A DNA stretch of 64,000 nucleotides from Actinomadura barringtoniae. GTDB taxonomy: Bacteria; Actinomycetota; Actinomycetes; Streptosporangiales; Streptosporangiaceae. The notes beneath the pieces are model-generated. The model saw only the letters and a list, made by a program, of their open reading frames with translations, searched no databases and had not been told where the DNA came from. This document shows positions 48,149 to 56,792 of the stretch, one piece after another (the stretch's first letter is position 1; the number at the start of each line of letters is the position of its first letter). The translations under genes were made by a program, and so were the position numbers. The stretch covers positions 1 to 64,000 of the forward strand of contig NZ_JAGEOJ010000025.1 in assembly GCF_017573505.1 (NCBI RefSeq), in the 5' to 3' direction.

Positions 48149-49687
48149 ATGGAAGCAGTGAGCGGACGGCACCCGAAGCGGTGGCTGATCCTGGTGGTCC
48201 TGTGCCTCAGCACGCTGGTGCTGGTGATCGACAACATGGTCCTCACGGTCGCGGTCCCGCCGCTCGCCGAGGACATCGGCGCCACCGCGCAGGACGCGCA
48301 GTGGATCCTGGAGTCCTACATCCTGGTGTTCGCCGGCCTGCTGCTCACCGCGGGCAGCCTCTCCGACCGGTTCGGCCGCCGCCGCGTGATGCTGATCGGC
48401 CTGTCGCTGTTCGGGCTCGCCTCGCTCGCGGCGACGTTCGCCGCCGACCCCGGGCAGCTGATCGCCGCACGGGTGGTGATGGGCGTCGGCGGCGCGCTGA
48501 TCATGCCGTCCACGCTCTCGATCCTGATCACGGTGTTCGACGACGAGGAGCGGCGCAAGGCGATGGCCGCGTGGTCGTCGGTCGCGATGGTCGGCTTCAT
48601 CGGCGGCCCGGTCCTCGGCGGCGCGCTCATCTCCTGGTTCTGGTGGGGCGCGGTCTTCCTCATCAACGTCCCCGTCGTCGTGCTCGCCATCGTCGCCGCC
48701 CTGGTGTGGATGCCCGAGTCCAAGGGCCCCTGGAGCAAGCCCGACCTGCCCGGCGCCTTCCTGTCGGTGGTCGGCATGACCTCCCTGGTGTGGGCGATCA
48801 TCGAGTGGCCGAAGCTCGGCATCTCCCACCCGCACACCCTCGCCGCGTTCGGCGTCGCAGTCGCCGCCCTGGCCGCGTTCGTGATCTGGGAGCTGCGCAC
48901 CGACTCCCCGATGGTCCCGCTCGGCCTGTTCAAGGCCCGCAACTTCTCCGGCGGCAGCTTCTCGCTCACCCTGGTCCAGATCGGCAACGGCGGCCTGCTG
49001 CTGGTGCTCACCCAGTACCTGCAGTACGTCCTCGGCTACAGCCCCACCAAGGCCGGCCTCGCGTTCATCCCGATGGCCATCGCCTCGCTCGCCTTCAACG
49101 GACTCGGAGCCGCGTTCGCCAACAAGATCGGTAACCGGATCGCGGCCGCCATCGGCCTGGCCGTGATCGCCGCCGGGTTCGGCCTGCTGGCCACACTCAC
49201 CCCGGACTCGGGCTTCTGGATGCTGTCCGCCGCCCTGTTCATCATGGGCGCCGGTGGCGGCCTGGCGATGCCCGCCGCGGTGTCGGCGCTGATGGCCGAG
49301 GTCCCCGCCGAGCAGGCCGGCGTCGGGTCGGCTCTGAACGACACGATCCAGCAGGCCGGCGCCGCCCTGGGCGTCGCGATCCTCGGCAGCGTCCTGGCGG
49401 GCGGCTTCAACCACCACATGCCCGCCGGCGCCCCCCGGACTTTGGGTGAGGCGGTCGGCGACCCCGCCCTGGCCGAAACCGCCCGCTCCGCGTTCACCAG
49501 CGCGATGCACACCAGCTTCACCCTCGCGGCCGTCGGCGCCCTCACCGCCGCCGTCGTCGCCCTGACCGTGATGCGCAACCGCAAGAACGAGACCCCAGGC
49601 CAGCCCGCCACTGAGCTCGTTGAGTCCGCTGAGACCACTGAGACCGGAACGGCCGGGACCGCTCAGATGGAGGTCGCGACCGCCTGA
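48149..49687 (+). CDS. DHA2-type MFS exporter (EmrB/QacA-like)
   Basis: About 512 aa with 14 predicted helices. It opens KRWLILVVLCLSTLVLVIDNMVL, then PPLAEDIGATAQDAQWILESYIL with motif C-like GGPVLGGALISWFWW, marking drug:H+ antiporters of the DHA2 group. ATG 48149 is preferred over GTG 48140. Divergent from the TetR gene. Predicted to export a toxic compound; the substrate is unknown. Confidence 0.92.
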   Translation: MEAVSGRHPKRWLILVVLCLSTLVLVIDNMVLTVAVPPLAEDIGATAQDAQWILESYILVFAGLLLTAGSLSDRFGRRRVMLIGLSLFGLASLAATFAADPGQLIAARVVMGVGGALIMPSTLSILITVFDDEERRKAMAAWSSVAMVGFIGGPVLGGALISWFWWGAVFLINVPVVVLAIVAALVWMPESKGPWSKPDLPGAFLSVVGMTSLVWAIIEWPKLGISHPHTLAAFGVAVAALAAFVIWELRTDSPMVPLGLFKARNFSGGSFSLTLVQIGNGGLLLVLTQYLQYVLGYSPTKAGLAFIPMAIASLAFNGLGAAFANKIGNRIAAAIGLAVIAAGFGLLATLTPDSGFWMLSAALFIMGAGGGLAMPAAVSALMAEVPAEQAGVGSALNDTIQQAGAALGVAILGSVLAGGFNHHMPAGAPRTLGEAVGDPALAETARSAFTSAMHTSFTLAAVGALTAAVVALTVMRNRKNETPGQPATELVESAETTETGTAGTAQMEVATA

Positions 49688-49706
49688 CGTACAGCACCTC
49701 GATCTG

Positions 49707-49736
49707 AGGCCGTGCACCGATTTCGGTGCGCGGCCT
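49707..49736. terminator. Terminator after the exporter
   Basis: AGGCCGTGCACCG pairs with CGGTGCGCGGCCT (one mismatch, 4-base loop), 20 bases past the stop. Confidence 0.75.
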
Positions 49737-49934
49737 TGGTCGTTCTCGGTCCCTTATCCGGGCGGGGTGCCTCGTCCGGATGAGCATGACCGCGCCAATG
49801 TTTGTCGGCTTCAGATATGGCTTTCCGATGTCAGCTGGCTAGAAAGATCGTGTAAGTGGCGCGGTCACGGCGGCGCCTGAATCCGACCGCTACGGGGGCC
49901 ACGGCAGGTTCACCCCACTCCTAGGAGGAGTCCT

Positions 49935-50639
49935 GTGAAAGCCCAGCCCATCCTGACCGCGTCCGCGGTCGCGGCCTGTGCGGCCGTCCTGGTCGCGTCG
50001 GCCGCCGCGACCTCGTCGGCCGCGACCACCACCATCCGTTCGGAGACCGCCACCGGAGCGCCCTACGCCGGCAACTGGCAGGTCTCCACCGTCGGCCCGG
50101 TCACGTTCGCCATCACCTTCCTCGGCATCAAGGTGACCGGATCGTGCGACAACGCCAACCTCAAGGGCACCGTCCAGTCGAACGGGGCCGGCGCCCTCAC
50201 GGCGGCCTCGATCGGCGCGTGCAAGACCTCCAACGGCCTCAGCTCACCCGCCAGCGACCTCGGCGACCTGCCCAGCAACACCGGCCAGGTCACCTACGCG
50301 CCCGTCTCTGGTGGCCGCGACGGAACGCTCGCCATCAACGGGAACCTCACGTTCAAGCTCGAAGGCGACTTCCTCGGCAAGCTGCGCACCTGCTACTACG
50401 GCTTCCGAACGGGCGGCGCCGACGGCCTCGCGTTCGACATCTACAACCGCGACAACCCCAACCGTCCCCTCCCGAACGACGACGCGCAGGGCAAGTCCAC
50501 CAACATCACGCTCGTGAAGCTGACCGGAAGCGACGGGCTCTGCCCGTCCAACGGCACCGGCAGCGCCTCCGCCATCGCACGCGGCGAGAGCGTGGCGGGC
50601 TCCGGAAACTTCGACCGCAAGCTCTACCTGACCTCGTAG
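49935..50639 (+). CDS. Secreted hypothetical protein
   Basis: 234 aa from GTG 49935 with TAGGAGG about 9 bases before it. Signal peptide to ~residue 30 (VASAAATSSAAT). The mature protein is beta-rich with conserved-looking Cys in GSCDNANLKG, GACKTS, RTCYYGF and GLCPSNG (four or more). Overall it resembles actinobacterial secreted proteins without known function. A near copy of the palindrome core found upstream of the M4 protease lies about 150 bases before the start. Strong terminators follow. Confidence 0.8.
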   Translation: MKAQPILTASAVAACAAVLVASAAATSSAATTTIRSETATGAPYAGNWQVSTVGPVTFAITFLGIKVTGSCDNANLKGTVQSNGAGALTAASIGACKTSNGLSSPASDLGDLPSNTGQVTYAPVSGGRDGTLAINGNLTFKLEGDFLGKLRTCYYGFRTGGADGLAFDIYNRDNPNRPLPNDDAQGKSTNITLVKLTGSDGLCPSNGTGSASAIARGESVAGSGNFDRKLYLTS

Positions 50640-50649
50640 TCCAGCTGTA

Positions 50650-50671
50650 GAGGCCCGACAGCCCGGGCCTC
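50650..50671. terminator. Hairpin, 8-bp stem
   Basis: GAGGCCCG pairs with CGGGCCTC, 11 bases past the secreted-protein stop. Confidence 0.6.
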
Positions 50672-50690
50672 AGAGGAAACCCATTGCTTC

Positions 50691-50732
50691 AGGGCGGGCG
50701 CACCCCGTTACCGCTGCCAATGCGCCCGCCCT
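50691..50732. terminator. Hairpin, perfect 12-bp stem
   Basis: AGGGCGGGCGCA pairs with TGCGCCCGCCCT over an 18-base loop, second of a tandem pair. Confidence 0.7.
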
Positions 50733-50919
50733 GATCCCCTCCTAGCCCCCTCTCGGCCCCTTGATCCGTGCTATCCCGTCCTATCCCGCCCTGATCCGGA
50801 CATGATCGGCTCATGGTCCAATCCTCCGGTTTAGTGTGATCGAGCGGATGTGAACCACAGCTCGATCCGCAGCCAGATGCAGCCCCCTCGCTGACAAGCG
50901 CCTTGGCTGGAGGAGCCCC

Positions 50920-52521
50920 ATGGCCGACTGGTCCCACGAGTACCGGCGGCACGGCTGGTGGCGCGAGGAGACCTTCCTCGACGACCTGCGCCGGCATGCC
51001 CACGAACGACCCGACACGATCGCGCTGGTCGGCCACCGCGAGGCCGACGGAAGCATCGACCGCGCCACCTACTCCGAACTGCTCGCCGACACCGGCCGCT
51101 ACGCCGCCAAGCTGCGCGACCTCGGCATCGAACCCGGCGACGTCGTCGCCGTCCAGCTGCCCGACTGGTACGAGCTGGTCCCGCTGGCGATGGCCTGCGC
51201 CCAGGTCGGCGCGCGCTTCTGCCCGCTGATGCCGAGCTACCGGCAGTACGAGCTGGCCCACATCCTCGCCCTCACCGAGGCGAAGGTGTGCATCACGCTG
51301 GCCGAACGGGACGGCGCGCGGCTGGCCGACATCGTCACCGGCCTCGACCTGCCGAGCCTGCGGCACGTCCTGGTCTCCGGCGACCCGCGCCCGCCCGGCA
51401 CGGCCGACTTCGCCGAGCACTTCCTCAAGGGCGACGGTGAGGTCGCGGTGAGCCGGGACGCCGAGCTCGGGCCCGACGACCCGTACCTCATCCTGTTCAC
51501 CTCCGGCACGACCGGCGAGCCCAAGGGCGTGCTGCACAGCCAGAACACCCTCTACGCCGCCGCGCGCGGCCTCGCCGACGCGATGGAGCTCGACTCCTCG
51601 CTGATCATGCAGGTCGCGCACCTCAACACGCACATGTCCGGCTTCGCGATGGGCCTGATGATCCCGCTGCTGCTCGGCGGCACCGCGGTCTTCCAGGACC
51701 GGTGGAACGTCAGGGTGTCGCTCGACCTCGACGAGTCCGAGGACGTCTCCCTCTTCTACGGCGCCGCCCCGTTCCTCATGGACATCATCGACGAGCTGCG
51801 CAAACGTCCCCGCACGTTGCCCGAGCTGCGCTGGATGATCAGCGGCTCGGCGCAGGTGCCCCCGCACCTCATCGGTGAGATCCAGGAGGTCCTCGGGCTG
51901 ACGACGTACACGCTGTGGGGCATGACCGAGAACGGTCCCGTCACCGTCACCCGTACCGACGACCCGCCGGACTGGGGAACGCAGAGCGACGGGCGCACGG
52001 TCGGCGGCATGGAGCTGCGCATCGACCCGATGGAGGGCCGTACGGACGGCGCGGGCCCGCTGTGGGTGCGCGGCCCGTCGCAGTGCCTCGGCTACTTCCG
52101 GCGCGAGGAGCTGTACGCGTCGGAGCTGGACGGCGACGGCTGGTTCGACACCGGCGACCTCGCCCGCGACGACGGCCGCGGCGGCATCCGCATCGCGGGC
52201 CGTACCAAGGACATCATCCTGTCGCGGGCCTTCAACGTCCCCGTCACCGAGCTGGAGGCGGTCCTCGGCCGGCACCCGAACGTCCGCGAGATCGCGGTGA
52301 TCGGCATCCCGCACCCCGAACTGCTGGAGGAGGTCTGCGCGGTCGTCCTGCCGAACGACCCCGCGTCGCCGCTCACGCTGCAGGACCTGTGCGACCACCT
52401 GCGGGAGAACGGCGTGAACGAGTGGATCTGGCCGCATCGGCTTGAGCTCGTCGACGCGATGCCGAAGACCATCACCGGCAAGATCCGCAAGGTGGAGCTG
52501 CGGCAGCGGTACGGCGAGTGA
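50920..52521 (+). CDS. AMP-forming acyl-CoA ligase
   Basis: 533 aa from ATG 50920 (CTGGAGGAG before it). ANL-superfamily motifs are in order: LFTSGTTGEPKGVLHS (~190), LWGMTENGPVT (~333), WFDTGDLARDD (~408), GRTKDIILSRAFNVPVTELE (~427), and a C-terminal lysine in PKTITGKIRKVEL (~520). It activates a carboxylic acid to its CoA thioester; relatives act on cyclohexanecarboxylate or fatty acids. The stop overlaps the start of an MFS exporter gene (GTGA), so the two are an operon. The substrate is not known. Confidence 0.92.
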   Translation: MADWSHEYRRHGWWREETFLDDLRRHAHERPDTIALVGHREADGSIDRATYSELLADTGRYAAKLRDLGIEPGDVVAVQLPDWYELVPLAMACAQVGARFCPLMPSYRQYELAHILALTEAKVCITLAERDGARLADIVTGLDLPSLRHVLVSGDPRPPGTADFAEHFLKGDGEVAVSRDAELGPDDPYLILFTSGTTGEPKGVLHSQNTLYAAARGLADAMELDSSLIMQVAHLNTHMSGFAMGLMIPLLLGGTAVFQDRWNVRVSLDLDESEDVSLFYGAAPFLMDIIDELRKRPRTLPELRWMISGSAQVPPHLIGEIQEVLGLTTYTLWGMTENGPVTVTRTDDPPDWGTQSDGRTVGGMELRIDPMEGRTDGAGPLWVRGPSQCLGYFRREELYASELDGDGWFDTGDLARDDGRGGIRIAGRTKDIILSRAFNVPVTELEAVLGRHPNVREIAVIGIPHPELLEEVCAVVLPNDPASPLTLQDLCDHLRENGVNEWIWPHRLELVDAMPKTITGKIRKVELRQRYGE

Positions 52522-53975
52522 GGTTCCGGCCACTGCCCAGGTCACCGGCCGGGCCACCGCCCAAGTCACCGGCCGGGCAGCCGCCCACGCCGCCGGGCGC
52601 GGCGTCGGCCGCGCAGAGCCGTCCGCTGGCCATCGGCGTGGTCTGTGCCGGGGTGTTCCTGGGCGCCATCGACACGCAACTGGTGAACGTCGCGTTCCCC
52701 AAGATGCTCCGCGACTTCCCCGGCACCGACCTCGCCCAGCTGTCGTGGGTGTTCAACGGCTACACGATCGCGTTCACCGCAGCGTTGCTCCCGGCCGGAG
52801 GCCTTGCCGACCGCTTCGGCCGCCGCCGCGTCTACCTAGCAGGCCTGTCCGTCTTCGTGGCCGCCTCCGCCGCCTGCGCGGTGGCGCCCTCGCCCGCCGC
52901 CCTGATCGCGGCACGCCTCGTTCAGGGCGCGGGCGGCGGCATCATCACGCCGCTCGCGCTGGCGCTGATCCTGCACTGGTTCAGCGAGGAGGAACGCGGC
53001 ACCGGCATCGGCCTGTGGAGCGCGACCCAGTCGGTGGCCGTCGCCGCGGGCCCCGCGCTGGGCGGCATGCTCGTGTCCCTCTGGGACTGGCGCACGATCT
53101 TCTGGCTGCACATCCCCGTCGGCCTGCTGGCCCTGGCGTTCAGCGTCCGTACGCTCCCGCGCGACGAGGTCGGCAAGGCGGCCGCCCTCCCCGACCTGCC
53201 CGGCCTCGCGTTGCTCGTGGGGGCGATCGGCCTGCCATCGTTCGCCATCGTCCAGAGCCACGACTGGGGCCTGGTCGACGCCCGCACCCTCATCGCCCTA
53301 GCCGTCGGCCTTCTCTCCGCCGCAGCCTTTGCCCGCCGGGCCTCCCGCCATCCCGCGCCATTGGTCGACCTGGCGCTGCTGCGGCTCCCTACCGCCTTGA
53401 GGGCGAACGCCGCCATGTTCGTGTTGGGCCTGGTGATATTCGCGCTTTCCCTGGCTGCGGTGCTCTTCCTCACCGGAGTCTGGGATTACAGCGAGGCAAG
53501 GGCCGGACTGGCCTTCACCCCGGCCCCCGCCATCCAGGTTCTAGTGGCCCCGTTCGCAGGCCGCCTTGTCCGCCGTACGGGCTTCCGCACGATGGCCCTG
53601 ACCGGCGCAGCGGTCCTCTTCGCGTCCGTGGTCCTGCTAGCCCTGGCCGCCGGCCACACACCCTCCTACTGGCTCGTCTTCTTCCCGTCCCTCCTCCTAG
53701 GTGGCTCCGGCATAGCGCTCCTGGTCACTGCCCTCAGCGCAGCAGCCTTGACCGAGATACCTCCATCCCGCCTGGCCACCGGAACCGCCCTCTCGGTCAC
53801 CGCAAGGGCATGCGGAGCCGTCATAGGCCTCTCCACACTCGCGGTCATCCTTGCGGGCGCCCCACGAGACTCCCTAGGCACCTACCACGCGGTCTGGTGG
53901 ACCATGGCAGCCCTCTGCGCCGTCATGACCGCCCTGGCCACGCGCCTCCCGCGCCCCCTCAAGTCCACCGAGTGA
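52518..53975 (+). CDS. DHA2-type MFS transporter
   Basis: 485 aa, GTG start overlapping the ligase stop. The N-terminal ~35 residues are Pro-rich; then 14 predicted helices, with FLGAIDTQLVNVAFPKMLRDF and LVQGAGGGIITPLALALIL typical of DHA2 exporters. Coupled to an acyl-CoA ligase, which hints at transport of an organic acid or its product. It runs into the convergent FAD monooxygenase remnant with 17 bases of overlap. Confidence 0.9.
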   Translation: MRFRPLPRSPAGPPPKSPAGQPPTPPGAASAAQSRPLAIGVVCAGVFLGAIDTQLVNVAFPKMLRDFPGTDLAQLSWVFNGYTIAFTAALLPAGGLADRFGRRRVYLAGLSVFVAASAACAVAPSPAALIAARLVQGAGGGIITPLALALILHWFSEEERGTGIGLWSATQSVAVAAGPALGGMLVSLWDWRTIFWLHIPVGLLALAFSVRTLPRDEVGKAAALPDLPGLALLVGAIGLPSFAIVQSHDWGLVDARTLIALAVGLLSAAAFARRASRHPAPLVDLALLRLPTALRANAAMFVLGLVIFALSLAAVLFLTGVWDYSEARAGLAFTPAPAIQVLVAPFAGRLVRRTGFRTMALTGAAVLFASVVLLALAAGHTPSYWLVFFPSLLLGGSGIALLVTALSAAALTEIPPSRLATGTALSVTARACGAVIGLSTLAVILAGAPRDSLGTYHAVWWTMAALCAVMTALATRLPRPLKSTE

Positions 53976-54806
53976 GCGCAGCCTCCAGGGGCTCGAAGCC
54001 GTCGTCGACCCACCCCACATGCCCGTCCGGCCGAAGCAGCACCGCGTCCACGTCAAGATCCCCTCGCGCATGATGAACCCCGCCGTACCGACGTTCAGCC
54101 CCCAACTCCAAGACCACCGCCTGCCCGGCATGCAGTACTGACGGCTCAAGCCCGGGCATACGGCTCCCGACGACCGGATGCCTGCCGGGCAGGTCGTAAC
54201 GGATGTCGAGCCCGGACAGCATCCCCGCCAGATACCTGTTGGCCTCAGGAATCTTCAGCAGTTCACCCACGATCGTGCGCAACGCCCCGACGTCCTCATC
54301 CGGCACCATCAGGACCCCTTGAGCACGCGTGTTGGCCAAAACCGCAGCACCGACGGGATGCCGTTCCGCGTGATAGGTGTCCAGCAGAGCGAGGTTCCCC
54401 TTCAGCGCCGCCGCGAGCTTCCAGCCCAGGTTGAACGCATCCTGCAAGCCCAGGTTCAACCCCTGCCCGCCCGCAGGGGAGTGGATATGAGCCGCGTTTC
54501 AAGGCACTCCTCCACGCGCGCCTGCCGTATGCCCAGCTGGTTCTCGCCCAACGGCCGATAGTCGATCGACAGCCCCGCGAAGTGCGACCGCGACAGCGAG
54601 ACAATCGCCCGCTCGACCAGCGGCTGCAGCATTCCGCGCATGTCCAGGATCTGGGCCGACCGAGGCTGCAGATTGAGCGCCTTGGACTGCCCACTCCGCT
54701 CGGCGAGCCGCTCCACCACCAGGGCATCGACGCCCGCCAGAGCAAGCTCGTTCGCCAGCATCAGACCCGTAGGCCCGGCCCCCACCACGATCACCTCAGC
54801 GTCCAT
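53959..54806 (-). pseudogene. FAD-dependent monooxygenase (PheA/TfdB type) with internal deletion
   Basis: The 5' part (54806 to about 54505) encodes a normal N-terminus: MDAEVIVVGAGPTGLMLAN (FAD-binding GxGxxG), LNLQPRSAQILDMRG, up to QARVEECLET. The 3' part (about 54495 to 53959, another frame) picks up at AAHIHSPAGGQGLNLGLQDA, the family's second FAD motif, and runs to a normal C-terminus. The junction is around GAAACGCGGCTCAT. About 170 residues of the usual middle are missing and the frame changes, so no intact enzyme is made. This is a recent-looking internal deletion. Confidence 0.85.
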
Positions 54807-54889
54807 CCCGTGCCCCTCCATGGTCCCCGCGGACGCCGCCCAACGCGGTTCCTACCCGATCGATCAAGTGCCTATGGGAGGTTGAGACC

Positions 54890-55270
54890 ATGCGGCATAC
54901 ATTCGCCCACGACGCCGTGGTGGCGATGGAGGCGGGCGGGGACATCCGGGCGCCAGGCGGGGCGGTCACCGTCGCCCTCTGCGGCACCTGGCAACACGAA
55001 CCCCCGTGTCCCCTGGCCGCACACCACACAACGGCCGAACGCACGGCCCAAAGCGACGAGGTCCGCCTCCGCGTCCTCTTCGCCGCCGAACCCGCCGCCG
55101 AAGCCCGCATCCGCCGGCAGATCGAAACGGCCCTCAGCAGCTCCGGCCTGGGCGCCGGCTTCCAGGGTCCCGACGGCCTCAGAACCCGCTGGCAGCTCCG
55201 CGAAGCCGGCCCCAGCTCCGTCCGAGCCGAAGAAGCCGACCACGCCGCCCGCCTCTCCCGCCCCGACTAG
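54890..55270 (+). CDS. Conserved hypothetical protein (126 aa)
   Basis: ATG 54890 with GGGAGG before it. It begins MRHTFAHDAVVAMEAGGD, then VALCGTWQHEPPCPLAAHHT (two Cys and several His, possible metal site), and DEVRLRVLFAAEPAAEARIRR (a strand-helix unit). This pattern recurs in actinobacterial hypothetical proteins. No function known. It stands 40 bases before the LysR gene on the same strand. Confidence 0.75.
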   Translation: MRHTFAHDAVVAMEAGGDIRAPGGAVTVALCGTWQHEPPCPLAAHHTTAERTAQSDEVRLRVLFAAEPAAEARIRRQIETALSSSGLGAGFQGPDGLRTRWQLREAGPSSVRAEEADHAARLSRPD

Positions 55271-55308
55271 CGCGAAGGGCGCTGACCGGGACCTCCTAGA
55301 CTGATCAC

Positions 55309-56190
55309 GTGGAGCTACGTCAGCTGCGGTACTTCGTGGCCGTGGCCGAGGAACTGCACTTCGGGCGGGCCGCCGAGCGCTTGCACATCGTTCAGCCGAC
55401 CGTGAGCCAGCAGGTCCGGCGGCTGGAACGCGAGCTGGGCCTTGATCTCTTCGACCGCACCACCCGTACGGTGTCGCTGACGGCCGCCGGGCAGACCTTC
55501 CTGACGCACGCTCGTACGATGCTGCGAGCCGAGCGTTCGGCGGTCGAGGCGATGGCCGCCCTGCGGGCCGAGCAGGAAACGACGCTGCGGCTCGGCACCA
55601 ACGTGGGCCTCGGGACTCGGTTGGACGCGCTGCTGGGCGCGCTGGCCGAGCGTGCACCTCAGATCACCGTGGAGCTGGTCAGTGCGCCCCCGGCGACCAG
55701 GCTTCAGCAGGTCCGCGATGCCGAGCTGGACGCCGCTCTCATCCGGGGCGCGGACCATGGCCCGGACCTGGAGTTTCTGCCGCTCTGGAGCGACCCCCTG
55801 GTCGCCGCGCTGCCCGCAGCCCATCCGTTGGCCGGTGAGGACCAGGTGAAGCTCGCTGATCTGGCCGAGTTGCCGTTGCGGATCACGCCGCGTGAGAACA
55901 ATCCGCACCTGGTCGACACCGTCGTCGAGGCCTGTCGTGCCGCTGGCTTCGAGCCCCGCATGGGGCCCGCGTTCACCAACGATCAGGACACCCTGGCGGC
56001 CATCGCAACGGGCAAGCCGAGTTGGACGGTCTACTACGCCTCCCAGGCCTCGGTCCAGCCCGCGCCCCGCATCGCGTTCCGCCCGTTCATTGAGCCGGCA
56101 CCGGCGATTCGGACCTACCTGGCGGTGCGGCCTGGGCCGCCGACCCCGCGGCTGAGGGCTCTTCTGGACGCCTGCGCCGCGGTGGATTAA
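55309..56190 (+). CDS. LysR family transcriptional regulator
   Basis: 293 aa from GTG 55309. HTH at residues 1-60 (LHFGRAAERLHIVQPTVSQQ, VRRLERELGLDLFDRTTRT), then the substrate-binding domain (~90-293). The layout and length are standard. It probably regulates a neighbouring gene, but the nearby monooxygenase is broken and no other clear target is adjacent. Confidence 0.93.
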   Translation: MELRQLRYFVAVAEELHFGRAAERLHIVQPTVSQQVRRLERELGLDLFDRTTRTVSLTAAGQTFLTHARTMLRAERSAVEAMAALRAEQETTLRLGTNVGLGTRLDALLGALAERAPQITVELVSAPPATRLQQVRDAELDAALIRGADHGPDLEFLPLWSDPLVAALPAAHPLAGEDQVKLADLAELPLRITPRENNPHLVDTVVEACRAAGFEPRMGPAFTNDQDTLAAIATGKPSWTVYYASQASVQPAPRIAFRPFIEPAPAIRTYLAVRPGPPTPRLRALLDACAAVD

Positions 56191-56287
56191 TCACGATCCT
56201 CAATCAATCCATGAGCGAAGTGCTCATTGGAGATCACGCCCGATCCCGATGAACTGGATCCATCGCAACAACCGGATGGAGAAGCTC

Positions 56288-56704
56288 ATGGAAACCCGTA
56301 CCGACGCCGAGAAGGTCGTCCGCCGCTACTTCGACGCCCTGGCCAACGGCAAGGACGAGATCGTCCGGGACAGCTTCGCCGAGGACGCGACCTGGTGGTA
56401 CGCGGGGGAACTGCCGATGTCGGGCACCTGGAACGGCCGCGAGCAGATCGTCGACGGCTTCCTCGGTTCGGCGTACGACCTGCTGGACCCCGACAAGGAG
56501 GTCGGCATCGAGGTCACCGAGGTCATCGCCACCGGCGACCACGTCATCGTCGAATGGACCTCGAGCGCGACCGTCAAGAACGGCAACCCCTACCTCAACC
56601 ACAACATCGGGGTCTTCGTCGTCCGGGACGGCAGGATCGCCGTGGCCCGCGAGTACGCCGACACCCAGCACTGGGAGCACGCCCTCCGCGCCCCGCAGGC
56701 CTAG
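56288..56704 (+). CDS. SnoaL-like (NTF2-fold) protein
   Basis: 138 aa from ATG 56288 (GGAGAAGCTC before it). The NTF2 fold is visible: a first helix VVRRYFDALANGKDEIVRDSF, DATWWYAGELPMSGTWNGRE, then beta strands VIATGDHVIVEWTSSATVKNG and IGVFVVRDGRIAVAREY. Relatives include polyketide cyclases and small-molecule hydrolases; many are of unknown substrate. Ends at the bidirectional terminator 56740-56768. Confidence 0.88.
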   Translation: METRTDAEKVVRRYFDALANGKDEIVRDSFAEDATWWYAGELPMSGTWNGREQIVDGFLGSAYDLLDPDKEVGIEVTEVIATGDHVIVEWTSSATVKNGNPYLNHNIGVFVVRDGRIAVAREYADTQHWEHALRAPQA

Positions 56705-56739
56705 TGAGGACAGCTCGAAGGGGCCATGAACAGCCCGAA

Positions 56740-56768
56740 GGGGCGGCATCCGGGTGGGATGCCGCCCC
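56740..56768. terminator. Bidirectional terminator
   Basis: GGGGCGGCATCC pairs with GGATGCCGCCCC (12 bp, 5-base loop) between the convergent SnoaL-like and MFS genes. Confidence 0.8.
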
Positions 56769-56792
56769 TAGGTGGGGGTCGGGGCCGGGGGC

